Shown here one piece after another: positions 26,282 to 34,476 of a stretch of DNA of 64,000 nucleotides. The DNA lies in NCBI GenBank assembly GCA_947176065.1, contig CAMWPB010000008.1, positions 18,586-82,585 of the forward strand. The letters are read 5' to 3'. Each line of letters opens with the position of its first letter. The first letter of the stretch is position 1. The position numbers were made by a program, and so were the translations under genes. The notes beneath the pieces were generated by a model. That model made no database searches. It was not told the origin of the DNA and was given only the letters and a program-made list of their open reading frames with translations. The stretch comes from an uncultured Lachnospiraceae bacterium. GTDB lineage: Bacteria > Bacillota > Clostridia > Lachnospirales > Lachnospiraceae.

Positions 26282-26758
26282 CTATGTTTCCTGTATAATG
26301 TCCAATGCCAATCTGACCGTCGCGATATCAGACCTTTCAAATGTACGCAGAACGCCGTCCTGTTCAATGGTCACAGTGCGGTCGTCAAATGCCTTTAAAA
26401 TCCCGGAAAATTCTTTCTGCCCGTCCATGGGCTTATATGCTTTCAGTTCCACTGCCTCTCCGAGGCTCTTCTCCATGTGCCGGTCCTTCTTCAAAACCCT
26501 GCCGAGTCCCGGACTGCTGACTTCCAGAATGTAGGCGTCCGGAATAAAATCCTCCGCATCGAGCGCATCGGACAGGGCGCGGCTCACATTCTCGCAGTCC
26601 TGAATATTTACGCCCTCCGGCTTGTCGATATAAACACGCAGATAGTAGTCTTTTCCCTCCTTCACATACTCCACATCATAAATTTCCACACCATGCTGCT
26701 CCACGATGGGAGACAGAAGGCGCTCCGTCTTTTCCTCGTATGTCTCTCGTTTTGACAT
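26282..26758 (-). CDS. rimP: Ribosome maturation factor RimP
   Basis: A 158-residue protein needed for 30S assembly. It has VEIYDVEYVKEGKDYYLRVYIDKPEGVNIQDCENVSRALSDALD and the family motif EVSSPGLGRVLKK. The start is the ATG at 26758 with CAGGAGGATGTT upstream; the longer frame to 26866 runs into the promoter and leader. It heads the nusA-infB operon. Confidence 0.95.
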   Translation of the reverse strand: MSKRETYEEKTERLLSPIVEQHGVEIYDVEYVKEGKDYYLRVYIDKPEGVNIQDCENVSRALSDALDAEDFIPDAYILEVSSPGLGRVLKKDRHMEKSLGEAVELKAYKPMDGQKEFSGILKAFDDRTVTIEQDGVLRTFERSDIATVRLALDIIQET

Positions 26759-26776
26759 AACATCCTCCTGCACGGA

Positions 26777-26804
26777 AAAGAGCGGACTCGCAAGTCCACT
26801 CTTT
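26777..26804 (-). promoter_or_regulatory. Leader hairpin upstream of rimP
   Basis: The arms AAAGAGTGGACT and AGTCCGCTCTTT enclose the tetraloop TGCG and are followed by a further T. It lies between the promoter and the rimP ribosome binding site and looks like an attenuator. A hairpin of this AAAGAGTGG type in front of rimP is familiar in Clostridia. Confidence 0.7.
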
Positions 26805-26833
26805 ATCTCAGTAACTATTCTTAATTCTACTGT

Positions 26834-26862
26834 ATTATAGCACCCTTTTTCTTCCATTGCAA
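26834..26862 (-). promoter_or_regulatory. Promoter of the rimP-nusA-infB operon
   Basis: On the minus strand TTGCAA (26862-26857) and a perfect TATAAT (26839-26834) have a 17-nt spacer and an extended -10 (TGC). Confidence 0.85.
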
Positions 26863-26898
26863 GCATTTTTCATCCGCTCGCACGGGCCTGCGGCGGAT

Positions 26899-26927
26899 TT
26901 GACAGGGCGGCCGATATCCATTACTCT
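26899..26927 (+). promoter_or_regulatory. Promoter of the DUF6020 gene
   Basis: A perfect TTGACA (26899-26904) and TACTCT (26922-26927) are 17 nt apart, 33 nt before the start codon. Confidence 0.6.
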
Positions 26928-26960
26928 ATAGATAGTTTTCAACGATGGGGGAGAAAAAAC

Positions 26961-28790
26961 ATGACCAACAAATTGGACCGCCTTTTATTGCTGCACCTGT
27001 TCCAGAGCTTTGTCACCACCTGGGCGCTGATGAAAGCGTCCCGCATGGAGCCGGGCAATATTCTTACCTTCGTGTTCTATCTTCTGGTATTTTTCTTCTA
27101 CCGGCATGTGAACCGCCGGATGGATCTTTTACAGGTTTCCAACCGCGTGGCCCTGCTTACCGCCGTCGTCTTTACATCATTGTATATGCTGGTGGATTAT
27201 CCCCATTATATAGAACTGCTCACAAGCCGGCTCTACCGCTTCGCCGTTCTGACCGTTATCTTTATAGGCTTTGTCTGCCTGTTTTACTATCTGCTCCACT
27301 TTCTGTATTCTTATGCCTGCAACAAAAAGAGGCTGTACCGCGCTCTGCTCACCCGTTATCAGGACATGCCTTACACCTATGAAGGCCGTCGCCCTCTTGT
27401 TTCCGCGTGGTTTTCGGCGTTTGTAAATTTTATCCGCAGCCATACGGCCCTGTGCGCCTTCCTGTGCTGCCTCCTCTGCTGGCTCCCCTACTATCTCTAT
27501 CAGTATCCGGGCATTATGACCCCCGACAGCATCAACCAACTGGAACAGATTCTGGGCGTGATTCCATGGTCCAACCATCATCCCTGGGTTCACACGCTGG
27601 TTTTCGGCCTCTTCTATCACATCGGCTATGCGCTCACAGGCAATATGGTTACCGCCGTATCCGTCTATACCTTTTTCCAGATGTGTCTGCTTGCGGGCAG
27701 CGTGGCATACTTTATCTCCACCCTCCGCTCCCACAAGATCCGGCCCTTCGTCCTGCTGATGATCATGGCCTTCTATGCCCTGATCCCCTATCATGCCGTT
27801 TTTTCCGTCACAGTCTGGAAGGACATTCCCTTCGCGGCGGCTGTGCTTCTTTTCAGCTGCGCCATCCTTCGCCTGTCTGTGCAGGGCAGGGTCTGTGCCG
27901 GAAACCTCTTTGTTTTCATGATATCAGGTGTTATGATATGTCTTTTCCGCTCAAACGGCTGGTATGCCTTTCTTCTGGCGCTTCCCTTTCTGCTGTTCGG
28001 TTTCCGCCATAAGGCAAAAGCCGTCTACCCGCCGCTTTTTGCCGCGCTCCTTCTGGCCATCCTCGTCAAATACCCGGTCATGAGCGCCTTTCACGTGCAG
28101 CAGCCCGATTTCATCGAATCCGTCTGCATTCCCATGCAGCAAATTACGGCTGTCATCTGCAATGACAGATATCTTTCCGAAGAAGAACTTGCCCTGATAG
28201 AAAACGTGGTAGACCTGACCTATATCCGTGACCTCTATAATCCCACCTTTGCGGATAACATCAAAGAACTCGTCAGGGCAGGCAATCAGGACTATCTGAC
28301 TGCCCACAAGAACGAGTTTCTGAAGCTCTGGATCGACCTGGGTCTGCGCTATCCCGGCGATTACCTGACCGCCTATGTGAACCAGACCTACGGTTACTGG
28401 TATCCCGACTCCTTCTATCTGGTGGCGGAAGCCGAGGGCGTCAGCGCCACGGATCTGGGCGTATCGCACACCCCGCTGATCGGCGGTCCCTTAGTCATCA
28501 AAGCCAAAGAAATTGCCGTCAAGCTGGGCAGCATGGTGCCCATTTACGGCACGCTCTGGAGCATGGGCGTGGCATGCTGGGTTCTGCTTTTCAGCATCAG
28601 CGTTACCGTTATCCGCCGGGATTACCACAAACTGATCTGCTATCTGCCCGGACTGTGCCTGCTTCTCTCCGTACTGGCAGCCACGCCGGTAGCCACGGAG
28701 TTCCGCTATGTCTATTTTCTGGTGATGTGTCTGCCCTTTTATCTGATCACGGCAATCCTGCCGGAAGATGCGGACGCACCCGCCTCCTGA
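26961..28790 (+). CDS. Large multi-spanning membrane protein, DUF6020-like
   Basis: A 609-residue protein with about a dozen hydrophobic segments. A conserved outer-loop segment (YPGIMTPDSINQLEQILGVIPWSNHHPWVHTLVFG, residues ~184-218) has an Asp-Ser and a His-His-Pro motif, reminiscent of GT-C-fold glycosyltransferases, and matches what I know as DUF6020. It may transfer a sugar from a lipid carrier, but that is inference. The ribosome binding site is GGGGGAG. It has its own promoter and is convergent with the MBL-fold gene. Confidence 0.75.
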   Translation: MTNKLDRLLLLHLFQSFVTTWALMKASRMEPGNILTFVFYLLVFFFYRHVNRRMDLLQVSNRVALLTAVVFTSLYMLVDYPHYIELLTSRLYRFAVLTVIFIGFVCLFYYLLHFLYSYACNKKRLYRALLTRYQDMPYTYEGRRPLVSAWFSAFVNFIRSHTALCAFLCCLLCWLPYYLYQYPGIMTPDSINQLEQILGVIPWSNHHPWVHTLVFGLFYHIGYALTGNMVTAVSVYTFFQMCLLAGSVAYFISTLRSHKIRPFVLLMIMAFYALIPYHAVFSVTVWKDIPFAAAVLLFSCAILRLSVQGRVCAGNLFVFMISGVMICLFRSNGWYAFLLALPFLLFGFRHKAKAVYPPLFAALLLAILVKYPVMSAFHVQQPDFIESVCIPMQQITAVICNDRYLSEEELALIENVVDLTYIRDLYNPTFADNIKELVRAGNQDYLTAHKNEFLKLWIDLGLRYPGDYLTAYVNQTYGYWYPDSFYLVAEAEGVSATDLGVSHTPLIGGPLVIKAKEIAVKLGSMVPIYGTLWSMGVACWVLLFSISVTVIRRDYHKLICYLPGLCLLLSVLAATPVATEFRYVYFLVMCLPFYLITAILPEDADAPAS

Positions 28791-28841
28791 CATCCTGATC
28801 GTTTCAATAACAGCTTAATCTGATTGTCGATGGCCAAACTG

Positions 28842-29669
28842 TTACATAAAAATACAGTCTCCCGTCTTCAGGTGCGTGTACACCGTACCGCTTTCGCCTG
28901 CGCGCAGCCGCTCCTGCGCCATGTCCCCGGTGCAGTGGTTAAAGCCCGCCATGCCGATCCCCATATCTTCAAGCATTTTCATGGTTTCCGCAAGTCTCGG
29001 CTCGTCTGCCTCCACCAGATGAGAGCCGCCAAATACCGCATACACCGGCTGACCGAAACGTTCCCTCACACTCTCAATCATATTTAAGATGCCCGGATGG
29101 CTACAGCCTGCAATGACAATCAGGCCTTTTGCGTCTTCTATCACCAGACAGACCTCGTCCGGGAAATCATCCTCCACCATGCCTGCCGCCGTCTGCCGCA
29201 CAAAACGGGCCGGCGGCTTCTCAAAGGCATATTTTCTGTCGAAACCGCCCACCACATGACATCCCGCAAAGAGCGTAAACGTGCCCTCGCAGATAAGGCG
29301 CCTGATCTTTTTCTCCTCCAAAAACTCTGTCCCGAATCCGCATCCCAGATATGTATATTTTTCACCGTCGCGGGCATATTTTTCCTCAAAAAACTGCGGC
29401 CCTGTCACAAGCGGCGCGCATATGCCGTGGGACGCCATATCGGGATAGCCGCCCGCATGGTCGTAATGGCTGTGGCTCAGGATCACATAATCCACGTCCT
29501 TTAAAGAGACATGCATCTTCTCCGCGTTTTTGCGGGCCGTTTTCCCCGCACCGCAGTCAAACAGAATCTTTTTACCCCCTGTCTCCACCAGAAAGGACAG
29601 CCCGTGCTCCGCCGTCAGCGCCCTGTTCCGGGAAAGATTGTTTTCCAGTAATGTCCGTAAAATTACCAT
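28842..29669 (-). CDS. MBL-fold metallo-hydrolase
   Basis: A 275-residue metallo-beta-lactamase-fold protein. It has the metal motif SHSHYDHAGG (near residues 70-79), VIAGCSHPGILNMI and the C-terminal VYTHLKTGDCIFM. It is closest to the group often annotated as 7,8-dihydropterin-6-yl-methyl-4-(beta-D-ribofuranosyl)aminobenzene 5'-phosphate synthase, a name that is not a proven function here. The start is the ATG at 29669 with AAAGGAAAAG upstream. It follows glycerate kinase by 14 nt and is probably co-transcribed with it. Confidence 0.85.
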   Translation of the reverse strand: MVILRTLLENNLSRNRALTAEHGLSFLVETGGKKILFDCGAGKTARKNAEKMHVSLKDVDYVILSHSHYDHAGGYPDMASHGICAPLVTGPQFFEEKYARDGEKYTYLGCGFGTEFLEEKKIRRLICEGTFTLFAGCHVVGGFDRKYAFEKPPARFVRQTAAGMVEDDFPDEVCLVIEDAKGLIVIAGCSHPGILNMIESVRERFGQPVYAVFGGSHLVEADEPRLAETMKMLEDMGIGMAGFNHCTGDMAQERLRAGESGTVYTHLKTGDCIFM

Positions 29670-29683
29670 TGTGTCTTTTCCTT

Positions 29684-30916
29684 TCAACGTCTGATCAAAA
29701 GCACCGCCACGTCATTCACATTGGTGCCCGTCGCTCCCGTGACAAGCAGTCCGTCCGTCTTTTTCAGCGCATGGTAAGCATCGTTGTCCTGCAGCACGTC
29801 ATAAATGGATATCCCTTCTGCCGCAAGCTTTTTTGCCGTATCCCCGTCACAATAACCGCCCGCCGCATCGGTGGGGCCGTCCGTTCCGTCGCTGCCCAGA
29901 CTGAATACCGCCGTGCCTTTCAGACCGGCAATCCCCTCCGCCGCCGCCAGCGCAAGTTCCTGATTCCTGCCGCCCTTCCCCCGGCCTGTCAGATGCACCA
30001 CCGTCTCGCCGCCCGCCAGAAAGGCCAGACTTTTTTCCGTGTTCCGGTGGGTCTTTGCCATGGCCGAGAGAAACCGCCCCGCCTCTCTGGCCTCACAGGA
30101 GAGCTGATCCGTCAAAATTGCGGCCTCGTAGCCGAGCTCCTCACAGGCCGACGCCGCCGCGCGGCACAGGCCCGACACGCTTCCTGTAATCTGCGTCTCC
30201 ACATTGGCAAGCGTCTTCGGCGTCTCCTGTGCCAGCAGCGCCATCGCCCTTTCGCTCAACTGTAATCCGTATTTTTTCGCTATGGCAAGCGCCTCCCCGC
30301 AGGTGGAAGAATCCGGGTACGCCGGGCCGGAGGCGATCATATCCGGCGGATCGCCCAGAATATCGCTCAAAACAATACTGCGCACACGGGCCGGCTCGCA
30401 GGCCAGAGCAAACCGCCCGCCTTTCACAGCGGAAAGCCGCTTGCGTATCGTGTTGATCTCCACAATATCCGCCCCGCAGGCCAAAAGCCGTTCTGTGATA
30501 TCCTTAAGCTCCTCCCCGTCCACCAGCGGCTTTTCAAAGAGAGCAGAACCGCCGCCGGACAGAAGAAAAATAACCTCATCCTCCGCCCCGGCCTTTGCCG
30601 CCAGATCAAGAGCCGCCTGCGTCGCCAGAAAGGAATTTTCATCCGGCACCGGGTGTCCCGCCTCGAAACATCTCGTCCGGGGAATTTCTCCTTTCACATG
30701 GCCGTATTTCGTCACCACTACCCCCGCTTCCATCCTGTCGCCCAGCATATCCGCCGCAGTTTTAGCCATCTGCCAGCCGGCCTTCCCGGCCGCCACCATA
30801 TAGAGCTTCCCCCGCCCGAATTTTCTTCCCGCAAGAGCCTTCCGCACCGCCTCGTCCGGCAGCACCGCCTGAATGGACTTTCTGATAATCTGTTCCGCGT
30901 CTTCCCGTAATGTCAT
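29684..30916 (-). CDS. Glycerate 2-kinase (MOFRL / GckA type)
   Basis: It phosphorylates D-glycerate to 2-phosphoglycerate in serine and glyoxylate metabolism. The N-terminal DUF4147 domain has VAAGKAGWQMA and LLSGGGSALFEKP; the C-terminal MOFRL domain has GGETVVHLTGRGKGGRNQELALA and GSDGTDGPTDAAGG. The length of 410 residues is as expected. Natural substrate is inferred from the family. Confidence 0.92.
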   Translation of the reverse strand: MTLREDAEQIIRKSIQAVLPDEAVRKALAGRKFGRGKLYMVAAGKAGWQMAKTAADMLGDRMEAGVVVTKYGHVKGEIPRTRCFEAGHPVPDENSFLATQAALDLAAKAGAEDEVIFLLSGGGSALFEKPLVDGEELKDITERLLACGADIVEINTIRKRLSAVKGGRFALACEPARVRSIVLSDILGDPPDMIASGPAYPDSSTCGEALAIAKKYGLQLSERAMALLAQETPKTLANVETQITGSVSGLCRAAASACEELGYEAAILTDQLSCEAREAGRFLSAMAKTHRNTEKSLAFLAGGETVVHLTGRGKGGRNQELALAAAEGIAGLKGTAVFSLGSDGTDGPTDAAGGYCDGDTAKKLAAEGISIYDVLQDNDAYHALKKTDGLLVTGATGTNVNDVAVLLIRR

Positions 30917-31085
30917 ATGCCTCTCCGTACCGAATGGGTCTCCTGCCTTTTTCTTTTACTATACTACATTTATCCCCCTTTGTATATGCTGCCGCCGCTT
31001 GTCCGGCTGTCTCCCGCCACCCTTCTCCCAGGCGTAATAAACGAAATTTTATAATACTTTCATTCAAATTTCTTTCCAAAATTCA

Positions 31086-31114
31086 TGGACATTTCTTCAC
31101 CCGTGTGCTATACT
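31086..31114 (+). promoter_or_regulatory. Promoter of the coiled-coil protein gene
   Basis: TGGACA (31086-31091) and TATACT (31109-31114) have a 17-nt spacer and an extended -10 (TGC). A 9-bp inverted repeat (AATCATTAT at 31131 and ATAATGATT at 31156) lies between the promoter and the gene. Confidence 0.6.
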
Positions 31115-31198
31115 CAATCTACCCGGAGAGAATCATTATTGCAAGTTCAAATGACATAATGATTGTGCTGTCAGCCAACACACGAAAGGAGGCACGAA

Positions 31199-31552
31199 AT
31201 GACAGACAGTCAAAAACTCGATCTTCTTCTTTCTGAGATGAAAGAAGTCAAAACAGATGTTAGGACATTAAAAGAGGATGTTTCTGTTTTAAAGCAGAAG
31301 GTCTCCTCTTTAGAAGATAAAGTGGACGAACTGTCTCAACGGACAGACACGATGGAGGATAAGATTGTCCAGATAAATCTGATCCTCGAAAATGAGATTC
31401 GTGTCAACATCCAGCGGATGGCGGAAGGCCATCTCGACCTGTCGCGAAATCTGCATGAAGCAATGCAGCCCAACAGCGAAGTTGAAATGCTTGCGCTCAG
31501 GGTCGGCATGCTTGAATCGGACATGCGAAAGGTCAAGGAAAAACTGGCTTAA
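31199..31552 (+). CDS. Small coiled-coil protein, unknown function
   Basis: A 117-residue, mostly helical protein. Residues ~5-60 show clear heptad spacing (VKTDVRTLKEDVSVLKQKVSSLEDKVDEL), and a second helix covers ~85-117 (LALRVGMLESDMRKVKEKL). There is no signal peptide or membrane segment. The ATG at 31199 has AAAGGAGG at ideal spacing, which decides against an upstream TTG. The gene stands alone with promoter and terminator. I recognise no named family. Confidence 0.78.
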   Translation: MTDSQKLDLLLSEMKEVKTDVRTLKEDVSVLKQKVSSLEDKVDELSQRTDTMEDKIVQINLILENEIRVNIQRMAEGHLDLSRNLHEAMQPNSEVEMLALRVGMLESDMRKVKEKLA

Positions 31553-31567
31553 AGAGGAGCAAAATGA

Positions 31568-31605
31568 AGCGCCGAAGGAGATTCCGTTCTCCGCCGGCGC
31601 TTTTG
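31568..31605 (+). terminator. Terminator of the coiled-coil gene
   Basis: AGCGCCG...GGAG pairs with CTCC...CGGCGCT and is followed by TTTTGTT. A 74-codon open frame starting at 31564 lies across this hairpin and was rejected. Confidence 0.75.
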
Positions 31606-31625
31606 TTATACGAGGCTGTGCAATC

Positions 31626-31700
31626 GAGCAGGGAAGAGTTTCCCCTGCTCGCCGCGCGCCCCATGCGCCGCTTTGGCGGCATACTTCCACCGCATGGGGC
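31626..31700. repeat. Pair of stable palindromes before tRNA-Glu
   Basis: Two hairpins stand in line: GAGCAGGG/CCCCTGCTC (31626-31650) and a perfect 10-bp GCCCCATGCG/CGCATGGGGC (31658-31700), whose loop holds a smaller CCGC/GCGG stem. There is no T-run. The segment is otherwise non-coding and looks like a REP-type intergenic element. Confidence 0.6.
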
Positions 31701-31778
31701 TGTGCATAAAAAATACCGCAAACCTCATTCACAAGGTTTCCGGCATCCTTTAGGGTTGGGCTGTTCTAAAACAGTCAA

Positions 31779-31850
31779 CAGCTCGTAGGGGAATCGAACC
31801 CCTGTTTCCGCCGTGAGAGGGCGGCGTCTTAACCGCTTGACCAACGAGCC
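31779..31850 (-). tRNA. tRNA-Glu (anticodon CTC)
   Basis: On the minus strand the acceptor arm GGCTCGT pairs with ACGAGCT. The anticodon stem CCGCC/GGCGG encloses the loop CTCTCAC (anticodon CTC), and the T-arm has GGTTCGATTCC. The discriminator is G and CCA is not encoded. It is a single tRNA gene with its own promoter at 31870-31898. Confidence 0.93.
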
Positions 31851-31869
31851 ATCTGATTGACACTTGCTT

Positions 31870-31898
31870 ATTCTATTACATTTTCTGAGAGATTGCAA
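31870..31898 (-). promoter_or_regulatory. Promoter of tRNA-Glu
   Basis: On the minus strand TTGCAA (31898-31893) and TAGAAT (31875-31870) are 17 nt apart, about 20 nt before the tRNA. Confidence 0.65.
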
Positions 31899-31980
31899 GT
31901 ACTTTTTCTATTTTTTCTAAAAAATTTTTCAATTTTTTCCTACGCTCTCCCAAAACCCGCATCAATACGCCATTTTTCCG

Positions 31981-32724
31981 CTACAGCACCTTACTTAAGA
32001 AATCAATCGTTCTTGGCTCCTTCGGATGGTCGAGCACCTCCTCCGGGGTTCCCTCCTCGATGATGTAACCGCCTTCCATAAAAATCACGCGGCTGGCCAC
32101 CTCTCTGGCAAACCCGATCTCATGGGTCACCACCATCATCGTCATACCGTCCCGTGCCAGCTCTTTCATCACCGCGAGCACCTCTCCCACCATCTCAGGA
32201 TCAAGGGCGCTGGTCGGCTCGTCAAAAAGCATGATATCGGGATTCATTTCAAGCGCTCTGGCAATCGCCACACGCTGCTTCTGTCCACCGGAAAGCTGGC
32301 TGGGATAAGCCTGCGCCTTATCGGAAAGCCCTACCCGCTCTAAAAGCTGCATCGCCTTGTCCCTCGCATCCTCCTTGGAAAGCCTCTTTAAATGAACCGG
32401 CGCCAGCGTCATATTCTTTAAGACATTCAAATGGTTAAACAGGTTAAAATGCTGGAACACCATGCCGATATTTTCACGCACCTTATTGATATCCGTGTGC
32501 TTATCGGTCACATCAAAACCGTCAATCATGATCTGGCCGGACGTTGCCTTCTCCAGTTGGTTGAGACAGCGCAAAAGGGTAGATTTCCCGCTCCCGGAAG
32601 GACCGATCAGCACAACCACCTCTCCCTCGGTCACTTCCAGACTGATATCCTTAAGCACTTCCAGAGTCCCGAAGCTCTTCTTTAAATTCTTCACCGAAAT
32701 CTTGACATCCTTATTATCTGCCAC
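31981..32724 (-). CDS. Polar amino acid ABC transporter, ATP-binding protein
   Basis: A GlnQ-type ATPase of 247 residues. Walker [10 protein letters not shown] is near residue 38, then the Q-loop, signature [15 protein letters not shown], Walker [15 protein letters not shown], and the switch His in VVTHEIGFA. It energises uptake by the permease and binding protein encoded upstream. It overlaps the permease gene by 11 bp. The stop is followed by an AT-rich stretch and the tRNA promoter. Confidence 0.95.
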   Translation of the reverse strand: MADNKDVKISVKNLKKSFGTLEVLKDISLEVTEGEVVVLIGPSGSGKSTLLRCLNQLEKATSGQIMIDGFDVTDKHTDINKVRENIGMVFQHFNLFNHLNVLKNMTLAPVHLKRLSKEDARDKAMQLLERVGLSDKAQAYPSQLSGGQKQRVAIARALEMNPDIMLFDEPTSALDPEMVGEVLAVMKELARDGMTMMVVTHEIGFAREVASRVIFMEGGYIIEEGTPEEVLDHPKEPRTIDFLSKVL

Positions 32725-33382
32725 GGTTGATCCTCCTCTCGATCCGCTTGGAAACCTTGCTCAACAGGGTGATGACGATCAGGTACATGATCCCGACAAT
32801 GGCCCACGCCTGCAGATTCTTAAAGGTATTGCCCATGATGGTCTTACCCACGTTTGTAAGCTCCGGGAATCCGATTACGGAGAGGATCGACGTATCTTTT
32901 AAGGTAATGATAAACTGGTTGATAATGGAGGGAATCATCGTGCGCACCGCCTGCGGTACCACGATTAGCGCCATCCCAGCGCCGTAGGAGAGCCCAAGGC
33001 TTCTGCCTGCTTCCATCTGCCCCCTGTCCACGCTCTGGATGCCCGCCCTGACAATCTCCGCCATATAGGCGCCGCAGTTCATGGAAAGTGCGATCGTACC
33101 CGCCTGCAGGGCATCCATTTTAAAGCCCGTAAACCCAAGACTCTGAATGCCTGCGGGTATGCCAAAATAAATAAAATAGGCCAGCACGATAAGCGGCACG
33201 CCGCGCACCGCATCCACATAGACCGTGCCGATAAAATTAAGCAGCCTGTTATGCCCCACGTTCATCAGGCCGAAGATCATGCCGATGATCGTTGCAAACA
33301 CCAATGAAAGCAGGCACAGCAGAAGCGTGTGCCCCATCGCCTTCAAAAGCATTGTCCCGTATGTCTGAATGATCATTACCAT
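32714..33382 (-). CDS. Polar amino acid ABC transporter, permease
   Basis: A HisM/GlnP-type permease of 222 residues with about five membrane segments. The cytoplasmic EAA loop is [17 protein letters not shown] ([27 protein letters not shown]). It lies between the binding-protein and ATPase genes. A palindromic element (33404-33498) separates it from the binding-protein gene. Confidence 0.94.
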   Translation of the reverse strand: MVMIIQTYGTMLLKAMGHTLLLCLLSLVFATIIGMIFGLMNVGHNRLLNFIGTVYVDAVRGVPLIVLAYFIYFGIPAGIQSLGFTGFKMDALQAGTIALSMNCGAYMAEIVRAGIQSVDRGQMEAGRSLGLSYGAGMALIVVPQAVRTMIPSIINQFIITLKDTSILSVIGFPELTNVGKTIMGNTFKNLQAWAIVGIMYLIVITLLSKVSKRIERRINRGR

Positions 33383-33403
33383 AAAACATTTCTCCCTCTA
33401 TAC

Positions 33404-33498
33404 AGAGAATGCCCGTTTGGGGCATTCTCTCGCGTGAAACTTAGTACTTCTTGGCGTTCCGTCCTATGACGGAACGTCCTTAGAAGTACTTTTCACAC
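33404..33498 (-). repeat. Two-stem palindromic element, copy C (after binding-protein stop)
   Basis: Its outer arms GTGTGAAA and TTTCACGC, inner AGTACTTCT-type arms and GACGTTCCGTC/GACGGAACG cap, and second hairpin AGAGAATGCCC/GGGCATTCTCT match copy A in plan but differ in outer-stem sequence. It starts two bases after the stop codon of the upstream gene. Confidence 0.84.
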
Positions 33499-33500
33499 TG

Positions 33501-34262
33501 TTATTTTTCCAGATACTTCGCGATAATCTCATCGTACTTGCCGTTCGCCTTAATGTTCTTAAGGCCCGCGTTGAACATGTCGAGAAGCTCCTGATTCTCG
33601 GGATTCATAATGGCAAAGCCGTAAGGTGCGCCCTCGCTCTCCATGCCCTCGGGAATCGTCAGCGCAAGGCCGCCCGTCTTGATCGAGTCAGCCATAATCG
33701 GCGTGTCCTCCACACAAGCTGCGGAGTTGCCTAAAATAACGTCCTGATACATGGTCGGTGAATCCTCGAACACCGTGGTGGTAAAGCCGTACTCATCCTT
33801 GATGCTCTCAGCAAAGTCCATGCCCGCCGTGCCGTTCTTCACAGCTACATTCTTGCCCGCAAGATCTTCAAAGCTCGCGATTGAGCTGCCCTCCGCCACA
33901 ACGAAGGTCTGTGTCGCGTCATAGTAACCGTCAGAAAAAATCCAGCCGGAATCGATACGCTCCTGCTTGATGGTCGCGCCTGCAATCAGCGCGTCCGCCT
34001 GCCCTGCCTGTACAGCCGCCACGCCCGCATCCCAGCCAAGGCTTGTCAGCTCATATTTGAATCCCTGATCCTCAGCGATCGCTGCCAGAACATCCACATC
34101 GATGCCTACAAAATCTCCTTCTTCGTTGGTGAACTCAAAAGGACGGAACACCGTATCCGTCGCCACAACCCATACCTTGTCGCCTTTCGCGCTGCCGCCG
34201 CCGCACGCCGTCACACCAAGAGCCATACAGCCAATCAGAATCATTGCCAGTAATTTTTTCAT
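33501..34262 (-). CDS. Polar amino acid-binding lipoprotein
   Basis: A secreted binding protein with a lipoprotein signal (MKKLLAMILIGCMALGVTACGGG; lipobox VTAC, Cys at residue 20). The mature part is a SBP_bac_3 domain (FRPFEFTNEEGDFVGIDVDVLAAIAE, and IAGATIKQERIDSGWIFSDGYYDATQTFVV). The ligand is probably a polar amino acid or cystine. The ATG at 34262 has AAGGAGAGG upstream. First gene of a binding protein-permease-ATPase operon with a strong promoter. Confidence 0.94.
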   Translation of the reverse strand: MKKLLAMILIGCMALGVTACGGGSAKGDKVWVVATDTVFRPFEFTNEEGDFVGIDVDVLAAIAEDQGFKYELTSLGWDAGVAAVQAGQADALIAGATIKQERIDSGWIFSDGYYDATQTFVVAEGSSIASFEDLAGKNVAVKNGTAGMDFAESIKDEYGFTTTVFEDSPTMYQDVILGNSAACVEDTPIMADSIKTGGLALTIPEGMESEGAPYGFAIMNPENQELLDMFNAGLKNIKANGKYDEIIAKYLEK

Positions 34263-34308
34263 AAACATCCTCTCCTTTTCTACCGCAAATGTCTTATTCA
34301 TTAGAAAA

Positions 34309-34336
34309 ACGGTGTACTGTTTGGCAATGACACCGT
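34309..34336 (-). promoter_or_regulatory. Leader hairpin with T-run before the amino acid ABC operon
   Basis: ACGGTGT and ACACCGT (minus strand) form a 7-bp stem with a 14-nt loop followed by TTTTTC. It lies just after the promoter and before the ribosome binding site, so it can act as a weak terminator or attenuator. Confidence 0.45.
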
Positions 34337-34351
34337 CTTTCCACTTTCTTA

Positions 34352-34380
34352 AGTATATGGAGTTTTCCGTTCCTTGTCAA
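34352..34380 (-). promoter_or_regulatory. Promoter of the amino acid ABC operon
   Basis: On the minus strand a perfect TTGACA (34380-34375) and TATACT (34357-34352) are separated by 17 nt. Confidence 0.8.
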
Positions 34381-34385
34381 GAATT

Positions 34386-34403
34386 TTGTATACAAATATA
34401 CAA
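34386..34403. promoter_or_regulatory. Operator-like inverted repeat upstream of the ABC promoter
   Basis: The arms TTGTATA and TATACAA with a 4-nt spacer lie five bases upstream of the -35 box, a position suited to a transcription factor. The regulator is unknown. Confidence 0.4.
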
Positions 34404-34476
34404 GTATCACATTCTTGCAGGTACAGACGGATGACTTATGATCAGGCCCGCCGGACTGCAGCCGTATGTGCTGGAG

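Noticed and set aside
31564..31788. A 74-codon open frame with a good upstream GGAG motif
   Set aside because: It crosses the terminator hairpin and two further palindromes and gives a Pro/Arg-rich product without homology.
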